From Chitinophagaceae bacterium IBVUCB2 (GTDB lineage: Bacteria; Bacteroidota; Bacteroidia; Chitinophagales; Chitinophagaceae), in the NCBI GenBank assembly GCA_002127295.1, contig NFUV01000001.1:1550001-1614000 (forward strand): 64,000 nucleotides of DNA, in the 5' to 3' direction. Under the pieces are notes generated by a model. The model was not told where the DNA came from. It did no database searches and saw nothing but the letters and a program-made list of their open reading frames with translations. A program made the translations under genes and the position numbers. Positions 18,074 to 26,304 of this stretch are shown here, in pieces (the stretch's first letter is position 1; each line of letters starts with the position of its first letter).

Positions 18074-18367
18074 ATGAGCAAACTACTAACCCATATCCCC
18101 GCATTTCTCAAAAACAAATACTTTATTGCCTTTGCCGCTTTTTGCGTAGTGGTTCTTTTTTTAGATAAAAATGATTTTATAACCCAGTTGGAGCGCCGCA
18201 AGGAGTTGCAGAATTTGCAGCAAAGTAAAATACGCTACACTTCCGAAATAACGGCCGAACGTAAAGAGTTAGAGGCACTTAAGAATAATCCTGCCACCTT
18301 GGAAAAATATGCCAGAGAAAAATACCTGATGAAACAGGATAATGAGGAGATCTTCATAATACCGTAA
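18074..18367 (+). CDS. FtsB/DivIC-like septum formation initiator protein
   Basis: A 97-residue bitopic protein. A short cytoplasmic N-terminus is followed by a membrane helix at about 17-31 (YFIAFAAFCVVVLFL), a coiled coil at about 36-75 rich in Glu, Lys and Gln, and the conserved end LEKYAREKYLMKQDNEEIF. That end is typical of FtsB/DivIC proteins, which help assemble the division septum together with FtsL and FtsQ. Its place after enolase supports the call. The sequence does not separate FtsB from DivIC, so no symbol is given. Confidence 0.85.
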   Translation: MSKLLTHIPAFLKNKYFIAFAAFCVVVLFLDKNDFITQLERRKELQNLQQSKIRYTSEITAERKELEALKNNPATLEKYAREKYLMKQDNEEIFIIP

Positions 18368-18470
18368 AACTCCCATTCCATTACTGCACAATAAAGAATT
18401 AGCAATAGGCACACAATAAGCCAAAGCTACCCCCCGTTAATAGAGCGGACGTATTGAATTCGAGCTATTC

Positions 18471-18500
18471 TGGACACACACATTATTTTATTGGACACAC
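18471..18500 (+). repeat. Direct repeat TGGACACAC upstream of the 76-aa gene
   Basis: TGGACACAC occurs at 18471-18479 and 18492-18500, 21 bases start to start, i.e. two helical turns. The second copy lies 16 bases before the ATG at 18517. Spacing on one face of the helix suggests a possible protein-binding site, but no regulator is known. Confidence 0.4.
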
Positions 18501-18516
18501 TAATCGGTTTGCTAAA

Positions 18517-18747
18517 ATGAGAAATTTTACACCTGAAGATCTATTGCTGTATTTGTACAAAGAAACTTCTTTGAAGAAATCAGCTGCTATTGAAGCCGCT
18601 TTGGAAAAGGATTGGACACTTCGTGAAAAACTGGCCGTTCTTAAAGCATCCATACACAGGCTGGATAAGCTCACAGAGTCGCCCCGCACCGAAGTAGTAT
18701 TGAATGTACTGAATCATGCCAAAGAACATTTGACAGAGGAAGTATAA
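18517..18747 (+). CDS. Conserved small protein of unknown function
   Basis: A 76-residue soluble protein from ATG 18517 (MRNFTPEDLLLYLYKETS). The longer frame from 18454 would run through the direct repeats and is unlikely. The sequence looks all-helical, with KSAAIEAALEKDWTLREKLAVLK and a C-terminal helix NVLNHAKEHLTEE. From memory, similar short proteins with an N-terminal (N/D)FTPEDLLxYLY motif occur in other Bacteroidota. The first helix resembles the start of anti-sigma-factor-like proteins, but no zinc-binding Cys/His set and no membrane helix follow. No function is assigned. Confidence 0.65.
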   Translation: MRNFTPEDLLLYLYKETSLKKSAAIEAALEKDWTLREKLAVLKASIHRLDKLTESPRTEVVLNVLNHAKEHLTEEV

Positions 18748-18775
18748 TTAACCAACAAGGCTTAAAAATTACTGG

Positions 18776-18799
18776 CATTCTGAAATTCAGGATCCTTTT
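18776..18799 (+). terminator. Possible terminator after the 76-aa gene
   Basis: An imperfect stem ATTCTGAA/TTCAGGAT (one G-T pair) is followed by CC and a run of seven T. The loop is very tight, so only the outer pairs would form. It lies about 28 bases after the stop. Confidence 0.4.
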
Positions 18800-19024
18800 T
18801 TTATCTCGATACCAGCTTATTAATCTCTATCATACTGTTTTCGCTGGAGTCTTGTCAATAAATTTTCTATTGGTGGAAGAGAAGGAATTAATCACTTTTA
18901 CACTTTGCTAATTCTATTCAGCCTTTTTCATATTTCTATTCATGATCGCCGGGCACTCAGTCGCTGAGAAATTTCTTTCCTTATCTTGCTTTTCCTAATT
19001 CATCTTTAAGAGCCGGAAAATAAA

Positions 19025-19669
19025 ATGACCCGTAAAGAACGCTACCAATTCACTATTGATTATTTCGAAAAAAATATGCCGGTGGCTGAAACCGAACTCA
19101 CTTTCGATAACCCCTATGAGTTGTTAGTAGCTGTTATTCTTTCTGCGCAATGCACCGATAAACGGGTGAATATTACCACCCCGGATATTTTTAGAAAATA
19201 TCCTACCGTGCAGGCATTAAGCAAAGCCAGCTTCGATGATCTGTTTCCCTTCATAAAAAGCATCTCCTACCCCAACAATAAAACCAAACATCTTATTGGC
19301 ATGGCCAATAAAGTTATGGAGCAATTCAATGGAGAAATTCCGATGACGGTCGATGAATTAATTGAACTCCCCGGTGTAGGAAGAAAAACGGCTAACGTAA
19401 TTACATCAGTCATTGACCAGCAACCTAACATGGCCGTTGATACACATGTGTTTCGTGTAAGCAAACGAATTGGCCTTGTACCACAAACAGCTTCTACTCC
19501 CTTAGCAGTAGAAAAAGAACTGGTAAAAAATATTCCGCAATCACTTATTCATAAAGCACACCATTGGCTGATACTGCATGGCCGTTATGTATGCCTTGCC
19601 CGTAATCCCAAATGCAGCGAATGCGGACTACGGGAAGCATGCAGGTACTTTCAACAGAAAAAATCCTGA
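19025..19669 (+). CDS. nth: Endonuclease III
   Basis: A 214-residue DNA glycosylase/AP lyase for oxidised pyrimidines in base-excision repair. The helix-hairpin-helix motif LPGVGRKTANV contains the catalytic Lys121, and the catalytic Asp139 lies in MAVDTHVFRV (Lys120 and Asp138 in E. coli). The C-terminal 4Fe-4S cluster has Cys190, Cys197, Cys200 and Cys206 with the classical C-x6-C-x2-C-x5-C spacing. All key residues are present. It appears to be a single-gene unit; no co-transcribed repair gene is seen. Confidence 0.97.
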   Translation: MTRKERYQFTIDYFEKNMPVAETELTFDNPYELLVAVILSAQCTDKRVNITTPDIFRKYPTVQALSKASFDDLFPFIKSISYPNNKTKHLIGMANKVMEQFNGEIPMTVDELIELPGVGRKTANVITSVIDQQPNMAVDTHVFRVSKRIGLVPQTASTPLAVEKELVKNIPQSLIHKAHHWLILHGRYVCLARNPKCSECGLREACRYFQQKKS

Positions 19670-19685
19670 GTATAATTCTCATTAA

Positions 19686-19706
19686 AAAAAGATAGCAAAT
19701 CTTTTT
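19686..19706 (+). terminator. AT-rich hairpin after nth
   Basis: AAAAAGAT (19686-19693) pairs with ATCTTTTT (19699-19706) across a 5-base loop, 17 bases after the nth stop. The stem has little GC, so it is a weak terminator candidate. Confidence 0.4.
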
Positions 19707-19795
19707 CTCCGCAAGGGGTAATGAAAATCTTCTATCTGTCCATATAAATAAAGTTTTAGCATAATACTTGCAACGACTGGCAGATTAATTATCCT

Positions 19796-21742
19796 ATGAA
19801 CTGCCAACCTGTGAGAAAATATTTACTGCTATTATTTGCTGTACTGTTCTGCAACAATTATTTATTATATGCGCAATTACCACCCCGTCATTGGGCATTG
19901 CATTATGGTGGTAATAATGTAGATGTTCCTTTCTCTATAAAACTTACTACTGATGGCGGCACTATTGTAGTTGGCTATACCGACTCAAGAAATGGTGATG
20001 TAAGTGCACAGCCTACCCGTGACTATTGGGATCTATGGGTACTTAAGCTGGATAAATGCGGCATCATTCAATGGGAAAGATCATTTGGTGGCACCGGCTA
20101 TGAAAGTGCAAGAGATGTTGTGCAAACAAGTGATGGTGGTTATATGGTGCTTGGCGAAACAAACTCCACCGATGGTGGCGTAGTCGCTGGCTTTGGTGGT
20201 ACAAAAGATATTTGGCTATTGAAATTAACTGCCGATGGCAGCCTGCAATGGCAAAAAAGATTTGGAGGTTCTGGTCTTGATATTGGTAATCATATTACCC
20301 TCACTCCTGATGGCAGTTTTTTAATCGCTGCTTCCTCCTCTTCCAATGATGGTGATATAATAGGCAATCATAGCACCGGTACTTACACAGATGGAGTGTT
20401 ACTAAAAATAAATGCATCCGGAGTATTGCAATGGAGCAGATGTTATGGAGGCAGTAAAAATGAAGAACTATTCGATATAGAAATTATCAATGGAAACATT
20501 TTCGCTGCTGGCTTCACTAATTCCATTGATGGCGATATTCCACCCAGCCAAAAAAATTACGACATGTGGCTGCTGGCCATTGATGGCAATGGCAATAAAG
20601 TATTCAGTAAAATTTATGGAGGCTCACAAAATGATGTAGCCTATACCATGACGAAAGGAGTTGATGCTTCATTAACATTAGCCGGTTATAGCACTTCCAC
20701 CGATGGAGATGTTAGTGGTGCAAGAGGCAGCCAGGATTATTGGATAATAAATGTTGACCTGCGGGGAAAATTAAACTGGCAAAAAGTATTGGGCGGTACC
20801 GATGCGGAATATGCTAAAACAATTATTACCGATAGAGATAGTGGTTATATAGTTGGAGGCGTTACCTATTCCAACAACGGAGATGTGACAGGTTCACTTG
20901 GCAATGGCGATTTCTGGACAGTAAAGTTGAGTCCTTCCGGGAATGTAACCTGGCAACAAAACTGGGGCGGCAGCAACAACGACCATATGCGTTTTATGGT
21001 TAGAGATACTGAAAGAGATGAATACTATTTGGCCGGTGATTCCGAGTCGGGTGATGGGGATTTTAATAATACATTGGGCGACGCTGACTTTGCTGTGATC
21101 AAATTAAAAATACCACAAATCGTTAATCAGGATTCTGTTGTGTGTAATCTAAATACATTTATTCCTTTCAGGGATACTTTACAAGATGCTTGTGGTTATG
21201 ATTCTGCAATAGTTGATTATCTACCAGTACCTGTTAGTGGCCCTTTTGATAATGTGCAAAAAGCAGATACAATTTTTGTAGGGCAAACTCTTGTGTTACA
21301 TGCCAGCGGCAATGGAAATATAACCTGGAATGACCATTCCTCACTCAGTTGTAATAATTGCACAGATCCTGTTGCATCACCAATAACCACCACTGTTTAT
21401 ACAGCTACAAATTTTTCTCCGGATGGCTGTGCAGTATCTGACCAGTTTACAGTAGTTGTTCTAAATGATGCGTTGATAAATATTCCGACGGGCTTTACAC
21501 CGAACGGAGATGGGAGGAATGATTTCTTTGGTCCTTTGGGCAAAGTGCCAGACGGGTATCGCTTGCAAATCTTTAATCGAAATGGCGAATTGGTTTTTAG
21601 AAGTTCCGTTATGAATCAACGATGGAATGGTCGTTTCAAAGGAGTACTTCAGCCATCATCTGTTTTTATTTATGTAGTCGAGTATAAAGACATTCAACAT
21701 AAACTGCATCAGCAAAAAGGAACTTTTGTGCTTATCAGATAA
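19796..21742 (+). CDS. Secreted seven-repeat beta-propeller-like protein with T9SS type B sorting domain
   Basis: A 648-residue secreted protein. A signal peptide (about residues 1-27, ending LLYAQ) precedes seven repeats of about 55-60 residues, each with an (Y/F/L/W)GG-(S/T/N) motif: YGGNNVD, FGGTGYE, FGGSGLD, YGGSKNE, YGGSQND, LGGTDAE and WGGSNND. Each repeat also has SDGGY-like and GD(V/I) segments. Seven such units fit a closed beta-propeller. A cysteine-containing region (CNNCTDPV) follows, then a C-terminal gliding-associated domain with the hallmark IPTGFTPNGDGRNDFF and LQIFNRNGELVF, the type B T9SS signal. It is probably exported across the outer membrane and kept at or released from the surface. 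The gene is 25 bases upstream of the DUF1800 gene and probably shares its operon. The ligand is unknown. Confidence 0.85.
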   Translation: MNCQPVRKYLLLLFAVLFCNNYLLYAQLPPRHWALHYGGNNVDVPFSIKLTTDGGTIVVGYTDSRNGDVSAQPTRDYWDLWVLKLDKCGIIQWERSFGGTGYESARDVVQTSDGGYMVLGETNSTDGGVVAGFGGTKDIWLLKLTADGSLQWQKRFGGSGLDIGNHITLTPDGSFLIAASSSSNDGDIIGNHSTGTYTDGVLLKINASGVLQWSRCYGGSKNEELFDIEIINGNIFAAGFTNSIDGDIPPSQKNYDMWLLAIDGNGNKVFSKIYGGSQNDVAYTMTKGVDASLTLAGYSTSTDGDVSGARGSQDYWIINVDLRGKLNWQKVLGGTDAEYAKTIITDRDSGYIVGGVTYSNNGDVTGSLGNGDFWTVKLSPSGNVTWQQNWGGSNNDHMRFMVRDTERDEYYLAGDSESGDGDFNNTLGDADFAVIKLKIPQIVNQDSVVCNLNTFIPFRDTLQDACGYDSAIVDYLPVPVSGPFDNVQKADTIFVGQTLVLHASGNGNITWNDHSSLSCNNCTDPVASPITTTVYTATNFSPDGCAVSDQFTVVVLNDALINIPTGFTPNGDGRNDFFGPLGKVPDGYRLQIFNRNGELVFRSSVMNQRWNGRFKGVLQPSSVFIYVVEYKDIQHKLHQQKGTFVLIR

Positions 21743-21767
21743 TTATTTATCAGGAAAATTTTTACTT

Positions 21768-23402
21768 ATGGACAGAAGAGATTTTTTTAAACCCACCGGG
21801 AGAAGATTGAATACTTCTACCAAAAAGAAAACAACCCGGCCCATATTTGCAGGACTTGCACCATATGCAGGGAACTGGACAGTTAATGAAGTAACTCATC
21901 TTTTGAAACGTACAATGTTCGGTGCTAAAAAAGCAGATGTAGATCATTTTCTTTCATTATCCCCTGCTGCTGCCGTAGATGAATTACTCAATACTACCTC
22001 AGCACCAACCCCTCCGGTAAGAGATTATGGATTGTTAGAAGACGATGGAGAATTATATGATGACTTAGGTGTAGCCATCGGAGAAACATGGGTAAACGAC
22101 CCCAATATAGCCAGTGCAACAGAAGTTAGAGGCCAGATAAATAGTCGTCGAAATGATAGTTTAAAAAAATGGTGGGCAGGTCTTATCATCAACCAGCAAA
22201 GAAGTATCCAGGAAAAAATGGTGCTTTTTTGGCATCATCATTTTTCTATACAGCAATCAGAAATTGATAATGCCCAGTTTCTATACCGCCACCATAATCT
22301 ACTACGAACAAATGCATTGGGTAGTTTTAAAACATTGGTCAGAGAAGTAACGATTGACCCTGCCATGCTGGTTCATCTGAATGGGTTTCTTAATTCAAGA
22401 CAGGCACCAGATGAAAACTATGCCAGAGAGCTGCAGGAATTATTTGCTATCGGTAAAGGCAACGATTCATTATACACAGAAAATGATGTAATCGCTGCCG
22501 CAAGAGTTTTAACCGGTTGGCGCATCAATGAAAACCCGTTAGCTTCTTATCTTGATACAAGTGCTCATGATATTGGTGCAAAATCTTTTTCTGCTTTTTA
22601 TAGTAATACAACTATTAACGGAAGTACAGACCCAAACCAGGAGTTAGATGCTTTAATGGATATGCTCTTCAATACAACTGAAGCCGCAAGATTTATTTGC
22701 CGCAAACTATATAAATGGTTTGTATATTATGAAATTGACGATGCCACAGAAACAGATGTTATTATTCCAATGGCAGAGGTACTGCGCACTAACAACTACG
22801 ATGTAAAACCAGCACTGGAAGTTTTATTTAAGAGTGAACACTTTTTTGATGCAATCAACCAGGCTTGCTATATCAAAAACCCGTATGATATTATTGTGGG
22901 TACACTCCGTGAATTCAATGTAAATTTTCCAGCTTATACAAATTATACAGCCGGGTATCCTTTGTTCTTCTCTATTTTTCGAAACGCAGCGGATATGCAG
23001 CAGGAATTATTTCAACCACCAGATGTATCAGGGTGGCCTTCTTATTACCAGGAGCCAATGCATTATGAACTATGGGTAAATAGTAACTCATTACCAAAGA
23101 GAGCAGATTTTACTGATGCCCTTGTAAATGATGCTGTGATAGATGTAAGAACGTTTGTAGGCTATTCATCAAATCCCGCCAATCCCAATCAACTAATAGA
23201 TGATGTAACAGCTTTATTGTTGCGATATCCGTTATCCGCTGATTCAAAAAATTATGTCAAGAGAAATTTCTTACTCAATAATACCACGGATGATATGGTA
23301 TGGACCAATGCCTGGAATAGTAATAACAATACCGTCATTAATAATTCGCTTAATGAAATGTTCAAATTCCTGATGAACCTCCCTGAGTTTCATTTATGTT
23401 AA
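21768..23402 (+). CDS. DUF1800 family protein
   Basis: A 544-residue DUF1800 protein, recognised by WTVNEVTHLLKRTMFGA, KMVLFWHHHFS, ENYARELQELFAIG, VIAAARVLTGWRI and FQPPDVSGWP. DUF1800 proteins are widely paired with DUF1501 proteins and appear to act outside the cytoplasm, but their activity is not established. The frame opens at TTG 21726; ATG 21768 (MDRRDFFKPTG) is chosen. It starts with a twin-arginine-like MDRRDFF, as its partner starts MDRRKFL, yet no hydrophobic signal helix follows. How it leaves the cytoplasm, if it does, is therefore unclear. It lies 25 bases after the propeller gene and 30 before DUF1501. Confidence 0.85.
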   Translation: MDRRDFFKPTGRRLNTSTKKKTTRPIFAGLAPYAGNWTVNEVTHLLKRTMFGAKKADVDHFLSLSPAAAVDELLNTTSAPTPPVRDYGLLEDDGELYDDLGVAIGETWVNDPNIASATEVRGQINSRRNDSLKKWWAGLIINQQRSIQEKMVLFWHHHFSIQQSEIDNAQFLYRHHNLLRTNALGSFKTLVREVTIDPAMLVHLNGFLNSRQAPDENYARELQELFAIGKGNDSLYTENDVIAAARVLTGWRINENPLASYLDTSAHDIGAKSFSAFYSNTTINGSTDPNQELDALMDMLFNTTEAARFICRKLYKWFVYYEIDDATETDVIIPMAEVLRTNNYDVKPALEVLFKSEHFFDAINQACYIKNPYDIIVGTLREFNVNFPAYTNYTAGYPLFFSIFRNAADMQQELFQPPDVSGWPSYYQEPMHYELWVNSNSLPKRADFTDALVNDAVIDVRTFVGYSSNPANPNQLIDDVTALLLRYPLSADSKNYVKRNFLLNNTTDDMVWTNAWNSNNNTVINNSLNEMFKFLMNLPEFHLC

Positions 23403-23432
23403 GGCCAATAAAAACTATGTAAAACCAACAGT

Positions 23433-25034
23433 ATGGACAGAAGAAAATTTTTACGCAATACAGTTCCGGTAGCAGTTACCATGCCTGCTTTATTGAATGG
23501 CTTTTCGTTTACAGCGCAGGGTGCTGAAAGTAACCTTGCCCGTTTGCTGGAAGAAACATTCACCGATACAGACCATGTATTTGTATTAGTGCAGTTAGCA
23601 GGTGGTAATGATGGGTTAAATATGGTGATCCCAATTGACATATATGGTAATTATTACAATGCAAGAACAAATGTGGCCATTCCGCAAAGCCAGGTGTTAC
23701 GATTAGATGGTTCAGATAAATCAGGATTACATCCTGCTATGACAGCCATGCAAAATATGTTCAATGAAGGGAAGATGAGTATTGTTCAATCCGTAGGTTA
23801 TGAAAATCCAAGCTTCTCTCATTTCCGTGATACCGATGTATGGAATAGTGGCGATACTACCAGAAACAGAAGAGAACGGGTAAAGACCGGGTGGATGGGG
23901 CGTTATTTAGAAAGCGAATACCCCGGCTACCCGGATGCTTTTCCAAATCCGGAGATGCCTGATCCGCTGGCAATACAAATAAGTAACTTTCCAACATTGG
24001 CCGTGCAGGGTTCTATTTACTCAATGGGGTTATCCATTACTGATCCTGAAAAAATATATTCATTTGTCAATCCTTTTTCTGATTATCCATTGAACTCCGC
24101 TCCCGCCAATAAAGAATTAAAATTCTTGCGTGTGATTTCAGAAAAAACAAAAATCTATTCAGACATTATTAGAGCTGCTTACCAAAATGCTTCTACAATG
24201 GCCACTTATCCAGGTGACAATGGCTTAGCAGAACAATTAAAAATAGTTGCCCGTTTAATAAAGGGTGGATTAAAAACTAGAGTGTATACGGTTACAATGG
24301 GTCAGTTTGACACACATAAAAGACAAGTAAATGCAAGTGATACAACCACTGGGCTGCATGCAAAGCTTTTGAAAGATTTATCGTCTGGTATCAATGCTTT
24401 CCAGCAAGATTTAGAATTGATGGGATTAGAAGACCGTGTAATGGGTATGACCTATTCTGAATTTGGTCGCCGAATAAAATCAAATGCAAGTTTGGGTACC
24501 GATCATGGAGCTGCAGCTCCTTTAATTATGTTTGGCAAACATGCCAAAAAGGGAATTTTGGGAACCAGTCCTGATATTCCTGCTGATATACAGGTAGTAA
24601 ATAATATTCCCTTCCAATACGATTTTCGCAGTGTGTACGCATCCGTGTTAGAGCAATGGTTTTGTGTAAAACAACCGGCTTTGCAATCAATTCTTTTACA
24701 AAATTACCAGTCGCTGCCGCTTATTACAGGGCCTTGTGGTGTTGCTGATGACCCAGACACGAACAATAATAATGCAGACCAGCTTGTTTTGAAAATGTGG
24801 CCTAATCCATATACTATCAACGCCACCATTCAATTTTCTACAACGGGTGGCAATACTATGATACAACAATTGAATTCGCTGGGCCAGGTAGTAAAAGTGC
24901 TTGCCAATGCAGATTATACAGCCGGTACTTATAATATTGATATTTATAATGATGGACTGCCCAACGGTGCCTATTTTATACGACTTCAAAATCAATCCCT
25001 TCAAAAAGTCCTCAGTGTTTTAAAAGTTCAATAA
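23433..25034 (+). CDS. DUF1501 family protein with Tat-like signal and T9SS type A sorting domain
   Basis: A 533-residue DUF1501 protein (sulfatase/alkaline-phosphatase-like superfamily). The N-terminus MDRRKFLRNTVPVAVTMPAL resembles a Tat signal peptide (RRKFLR). Family segments include VFVLVQLAGGNDGLNMVIP, GWMGRY, TMGQFDTHKRQ, YSEFGRRIKSN and DHGAAAPLIMFG. The last 80 residues form a T9SS type A domain (KMWPNPYTINATIQF, LGQVVKVL, GAYFIRL), so it is probably secreted to the surface. Combining a Tat-type signal with a T9SS tail would require folding before export. It forms a pair with the DUF1800 gene; a strong terminator follows at 25062. Confidence 0.88.
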   Translation: MDRRKFLRNTVPVAVTMPALLNGFSFTAQGAESNLARLLEETFTDTDHVFVLVQLAGGNDGLNMVIPIDIYGNYYNARTNVAIPQSQVLRLDGSDKSGLHPAMTAMQNMFNEGKMSIVQSVGYENPSFSHFRDTDVWNSGDTTRNRRERVKTGWMGRYLESEYPGYPDAFPNPEMPDPLAIQISNFPTLAVQGSIYSMGLSITDPEKIYSFVNPFSDYPLNSAPANKELKFLRVISEKTKIYSDIIRAAYQNASTMATYPGDNGLAEQLKIVARLIKGGLKTRVYTVTMGQFDTHKRQVNASDTTTGLHAKLLKDLSSGINAFQQDLELMGLEDRVMGMTYSEFGRRIKSNASLGTDHGAAAPLIMFGKHAKKGILGTSPDIPADIQVVNNIPFQYDFRSVYASVLEQWFCVKQPALQSILLQNYQSLPLITGPCGVADDPDTNNNNADQLVLKMWPNPYTINATIQFSTTGGNTMIQQLNSLGQVVKVLANADYTAGTYNIDIYNDGLPNGAYFIRLQNQSLQKVLSVLKVQ

Positions 25035-25061
25035 ACAACTATCTGCATACTATTCTTAACG

Positions 25062-25081
25062 AACCGGCTCTGCCGGTTTTT
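25062..25081 (+). terminator. Rho-independent terminator after DUF1501
   Basis: AACCGGC-TCT-GCCGGTT forms a perfect 7-bp GC-rich stem with a 3-base loop, followed by TTTTA. It lies 27 bases after the stop and ends the 19796-25034 transcription unit. Confidence 0.8.
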
Positions 25082-25202
25082 ACAATTGTGGAATACTTTA
25101 GACTTTATCTAATGTGATAATTCAATACATTTATCACTCTTTCTCAATCCAACCCCCCTGGCAAAAACTGCTATTCAATCGTAAGAAAAAATTTGTTGGA
25201 GG

Positions 25203-26123
25203 ATGAAAAAAAACCTGTTGGCAATACTTGTAGTCAGTTTTTTGCTACATCAAACTGTGAAAGCACAATATTACTATTATAATAATAAGTATTACGAAAA
25301 CGCCATCGTTGTTGAACTAGGAGGATCCTTTGGATTTATGAATTCTCTTACTGACCTCGGGGGGAAAAAAGGTATCGGGAAAAATTTTATTAAAGACCTG
25401 CGTTGGCAGACCGCAAAACCCTGTTATAGTCTTTATGCAATTGGTATGTATCAAAATATGATTGGCGTTCGGTTAGAAGGAACTTTTGGCTCCATTGCTG
25501 GCTATGATAGTATTTTAAAAAATGTAGCATCATCCACGTCTGGTCGCTATGAAAGAAACCTTAGTTTTAGAAGTAAGATTACAGATATACAACTGGCACT
25601 GGAAATACACCCGTTGTATTTCAAAAATTATTCGGATGATGAGCCGCCGGTATTTTCTCCATATGCAGTAGCAGGACTTGGTTATTATTCTTTCAACCCG
25701 GAGGCAAATTTAAACGGTCAGTGGTATGCATTACAACCTTTACGCACCGAGGGTCAGGGCTTCAGGGAATATCGGGAAAGAGAACCCTATAAGCTTAACC
25801 AAATCAACGTAGCGCTGGGATTAGGTATTAAGTATGAAGTGAATTCAATGATAAATGCCCGCTTAGAAGCCGTACACCGGATTTTGTTTACTGATTATCT
25901 GGACGATGTAAGTACAACCTATATAGATCCGGCTTTATTCTACAACTACCTGCCTGCAAACAGGGCGGCCATTGCCCAACAATTATATAACAGAAGAGAC
26001 GAATTGAATCCAAGCGATGTACCACCAGCTTCTGGTGACCAGCGGGGAGATCCCAGGGATAATGATGCTTTTTTCACCATCCAGCTTAAAGTTGGAATAG
26101 TAATAGGCCGGCAAAGAAGATAA
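25203..26123 (+). CDS. Secreted outer-membrane beta-barrel-like protein
   Basis: A 306-residue protein with a signal peptide (MKKNLLAILVVSFLLHQTVKAQ), then a tyrosine-rich N-terminus (YYYYNNKYYEN). The body alternates polar and hydrophobic residues in a way that fits an outer-membrane beta-barrel: VELGGSFGFMNSL, YSLYAIGMYQNM, LALEIHPLYF, YAVAGLGYYSF and VALGLGIKYEV. It ends FTIQLKVGIVIGRQRR. Such barrel proteins are common and of mixed or unknown role in this phylum. The ATG follows a purine-rich GGAGG almost directly, too close for a standard Shine-Dalgarno site. A terminator separates it from the DUF1501 operon, so it is probably transcribed alone. Confidence 0.7.
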   Translation: MKKNLLAILVVSFLLHQTVKAQYYYYNNKYYENAIVVELGGSFGFMNSLTDLGGKKGIGKNFIKDLRWQTAKPCYSLYAIGMYQNMIGVRLEGTFGSIAGYDSILKNVASSTSGRYERNLSFRSKITDIQLALEIHPLYFKNYSDDEPPVFSPYAVAGLGYYSFNPEANLNGQWYALQPLRTEGQGFREYREREPYKLNQINVALGLGIKYEVNSMINARLEAVHRILFTDYLDDVSTTYIDPALFYNYLPANRAAIAQQLYNRRDELNPSDVPPASGDQRGDPRDNDAFFTIQLKVGIVIGRQRR

Positions 26124-26214
26124 AATAGCAATAAGTGTCTTCTCCAAAGGATTATGCAAGCACAGTTATCCAATAAAATGCTTTTCCAGGGCATAAATGC
26201 GACTATTCTTATTG

Positions 26215-26245
26215 TTGCATCATACAAACCTTATCAGTAGTTTTG
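26215..26245 (+). promoter_or_regulatory. Promoter for the GAF-like protein gene
   Basis: TTG at 26215-26217 (within ATTGTTG), a 20-base spacer and TAGTTTTG at 26238-26245 match the Bacteroidota consensus. The leader to the ATG at 26305 would be about 54 bases. Confidence 0.55.
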
Positions 26246-26304
26246 TGTAGACCTCCTCCAATGAAAGTCCTGCCTGTTGAAATTCCAGCAAAATTTATTT
26301 TATT

